Source: Planctomycetaceae bacterium | GTDB taxonomy: Bacteria; Planctomycetota; Planctomycetia; Planctomycetales; Planctomycetaceae | Length of the DNA: 64,000 bases | Assembly: GCA_019636285.1 (NCBI GenBank) | Contig: JAHBXV010000001.1 | Span: 124,001-188,000, forward strand | Direction of reading: 5' to 3' | Part shown: positions 62,828 to 64,000 of the stretch, piece after piece | Layout: the number at the start of each line of letters is the position of its first letter | Position numbering within the stretch: the first letter of the stretch is position 1 | The notes under the pieces: generated by a model | The model's database searches: none | What the model was told of the DNA's origin: nothing | The model's input: only the letters and a program-made list of their open reading frames with translations | Program-made: the position numbers and the translations under genes

Positions 62828-63586
62828 TCAGGACGGCCGATCCTCGGAAATGGGGAGTTCCAGGCGAAACTTCGTTCCCCGGCCGACGGCGCTTTCGCAG
62901 GCGATCGTTCCGTGATGTGCGGCGATGATCTTGCGAACGGTGGGAAGCCCCAGCCCGTTCCCGTTGGGCTTGGTCGAGTAGAAGGCCTCGAACATCCGGG
63001 TGCGCGTCGCGGTATCCATGCCCGACCCGGTGTCGATAATTTCAATGATGACCGACCGACCGCATGGAGACGTATAAGTCAGGAATTCCAGTGAACCGCC
63101 ATTCGGCATGGCGTCGACGGCATTTCCCGCGAGATTGAAGAGAACCTGCCGCCAGAGTTTCTCATCAAGACAAACGTGAGGCAGAGATGCCGCGAGGTGC
63201 AGCCTAACTTCGACGTTGCGTTCCTGCGCCTGGGGCTGAAAGAAGGCCACGAAATCCCGCAGCGTCGCGTTGACATCGCAGGTGCAGGGCTCCAGGTGCC
63301 CGGCGCGTGCGAACTCCAGGAAGCTTTCGAGAATCATCTCCAGGCGGCGGCATTCGGTGCGCACGGTACGCGCCCGTTTGAGCATCCGGCGGTCACGCGG
63401 AGCTTCACTCTCCGCGAGATCTTCCTCGATGAGCTCGAGATTGAGCGTCATCGTGGAAAGGGGATTGCGAATCTCATGCGCGAGACCGCCAGCCAGGGCC
63501 GCGATCTCCGCGTATCGAAATTCTGAATCGCTCAATGCTTCTGCGGTCGGCGGCGACTTCGGTTGGGTCAATTCCGGTGTATTCAT
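62828..63586 (-). CDS. Soluble histidine kinase (HisKA and HATPase)
   Basis: A 252-residue kinase without a visible sensor or membrane segment. H-box: LAGGLAHEIRNPLSTMTLNL with phospho-acceptor His37. ATP-binding domain: N-box LFNLAGNAVDAMPNGGSLEF, G1 box IIDTGSGMD, F/G2 region FYSTKPNGNGLGLPTVRKII. The N terminus (residues 1-22) is short and Pro-rich. It may be driven by a partner sensor or by protein contacts, NtrB/AtoS-like. Start ATG 63586. A 10-bp perfect inverted repeat lies 20 bases upstream. No response regulator gene is adjacent. Confidence 0.9.
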   Translation of the reverse strand: MNTPELTQPKSPPTAEALSDSEFRYAEIAALAGGLAHEIRNPLSTMTLNLELIEEDLAESEAPRDRRMLKRARTVRTECRRLEMILESFLEFARAGHLEPCTCDVNATLRDFVAFFQPQAQERNVEVRLHLAASLPHVCLDEKLWRQVLFNLAGNAVDAMPNGGSLEFLTYTSPCGRSVIIEIIDTGSGMDTATRTRMFEAFYSTKPNGNGLGLPTVRKIIAAHHGTIACESAVGRGTKFRLELPISEDRPS

Positions 63587-63605
63587 GAGAGAATCCGGAA
63601 AAGTC

Positions 63606-63634
63606 GAACGACCGGCTCCACGAACCGGTCGTTC
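63606..63634 (-). terminator. Strong stem-loop between pnp and the histidine kinase gene
   Basis: Perfect 10-bp inverted repeat GAACGACCGG-N9-CCGGTCGTTC. On the minus strand it is followed by GACTTTTCC and lies 20 bases before the histidine kinase ATG. It may end the pnp transcript or act in the leader of the kinase mRNA. Confidence 0.5.
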
Positions 63635-63653
63635 CCTCGCCGCCTTTACTTCT

Positions 63654-63783
63654 CAGCTTGTCACAGCTTCACTTCAGGGTGCCACTGGCTCTGCCAGTGT
63701 GCCTTGATTTGATCGGCCGCAACACGATGCACTGGCGGAGCCAGTGGCACACAATCCCTCTATTTCACCGTGACAAAGCACTA
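63654..63783. repeat. Palindromic MITE-like repeat, copy B
   Basis: About 130 bases, inverted relative to copy A. Core arms GTGCCACTGGC-TCT-GCCAGTG (63679-63699) and CACTGGC-GGA-GCCAGTGGCAC (63730-63750). Ends: CAGCTTGTCAC (63654-63664) and GTGACAAAGCACTA (63770-63783). Reading the minus strand, it begins with TAGTGCTTTGTCA, identical to the start of copy A, and the TAG is the pnp stop codon. No coding capacity. Confidence 0.85.
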
Positions 63784-64000
63784 TTCGCCTTCAGCCGGAA
63801 CTTCTTTTGCCGCGGCCTCGGCCAGCACGGCCTTGCGTGAGAGCTTGACGCGATTCTGTTCGTCGATCGCGATGACCTTCACCTGGATCTTGTCGCCAAG
63901 CTTGACCACGTCATCGATCGACTTCACGAAGCTGTCGGACAGCTCGCTGATGTGGCACAATCCGTCCTTGCCAGGAGCAATCTCCACGAAGACCCCGAAG
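63781..64000 (-). CDS. pnp: Polyribonucleotide nucleotidyltransferase, C-terminal part (truncated by the window)
   Basis: Only the last 72 codons are inside the window; the gene continues beyond 64000. The visible part is an S1 RNA-binding domain with [40 protein letters not shown] and [10 protein letters not shown], matching the C-terminal S1 domain of PNPase, which degrades RNA 3' to 5'. Ribosomal protein S1 or another S1 protein is a less likely alternative; PNPase is favoured by PGKDGL and by the acidic Glu/Ala tail. Its stop codon is the first three bases of repeat copy B. Confidence 0.75.
   Translation of the reverse strand, partial: FGVFVEIAPGKDGLCHISELSDSFVKSIDDVVKLGDKIQVKVIAIDEQNRVKLSRKAVLAEAAAKEVPAEGE

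Noticed and set aside
1-64000. CRISPR arrays, tRNA or rRNA genes, transposases, prophage genes
   Set aside because: Looked for regular direct repeats with spacers, tRNA T-loop strings in cloverleaf context and DDE-type or integrase motifs, and found none. A dedicated tRNA scan could still reveal one.

Overview
The window looks like an ordinary chromosomal segment of a planctomycete (Planctomycetota, probably Planctomycetales). The evidence is the gene complement: a DUF1501 twin-arginine protein, a DUF1080 glycosidase-like secreted protein, a formylglycine sulfatase, a DUF1573 protein, HEAT and PQQ-propeller secreted proteins, a CxxCH cytochrome-like protein, a TolQ/TolR set, and a four-ACT aspartokinase. 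The DNA is GC-rich, so long antisense open frames are common and nearly all are shadows. I see no phage, insertion sequence, rRNA, tRNA or CRISPR array.

Layout. 0.2-6 kb: fabI, a Nudix hydrolase, an SDR enzyme, and an overlapping DUF58/transglutaminase pair. 6-12 kb: a release-factor-like GGQ protein, the DUF1501 protein, a HEAT protein and a PQQ propeller protein. 11.6-16.4 kb: hisI and hisG, a GT4 glycosyltransferase, and a membrane-anchored VWA protein with a secreted partner behind a near-consensus promoter. 16.5-17.6 kb: a compact three-gene cassette (ribbon-helix-helix protein, GNAT acetyltransferase, 65-residue protein) with two TAGCTA palindromes upstream; this is the best candidate for an undescribed system. 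17.7-24.7 kb: aroC, a secreted M28/PDZ peptidase, kdsB-pyrG and purH. 24.9-32.4 kb: DUF1573 protein, alpha/beta hydrolase, ExbB plus two ExbD proteins, HemQ, an MtfA-like peptidase and glpK. 32.4-39.7 kb: mostly uncharacterised secreted or anchored proteins and a GT1 glycosyltransferase. 39.7-47.7 kb: an MDR dehydrogenase, then czcC, czcA and czcB, headed by a small histidine-containing exported protein. 47.9-55.5 kb: DUF1080 protein, CaMKII-association-domain protein, a degenerate receiver domain, lysC, gamma-carbonic anhydrase, UspA, an ornithine cyclodeaminase homologue and xylB. 55.8-64 kb: nhaA, an archaeal-type sn-glycerol-1-phosphate dehydrogenase with a HAD phosphatase, a sulfatase, an FAD oxidoreductase overlapping an aldo/keto reductase, a histidine kinase, and the 3' end of pnp.

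Genes that work together: the czc genes form a tripartite metal exporter; kdsB consumes the CTP made by pyrG; ExbB and the two ExbD proteins make a proton-driven inner-membrane motor; the HAD phosphatase, G1P dehydrogenase and possibly nhaA are one transcription unit; the FAD oxidoreductase and the aldo/keto reductase are translationally coupled.

Non-coding structure. Two diverged copies of a roughly 130-bp palindromic repeat lie at 49194-49325 and 63654-63783. Both begin with the same 13 bases, and the first three of those form the stop codon of the gene they abut. A different, smaller inverted-repeat element sits between convergent genes at 28439-28550. Two near-consensus sigma-70-type promoters are visible: 14307-14335, and 33753-33781 on the minus strand, the latter overlapped by a perfect operator-like palindrome.
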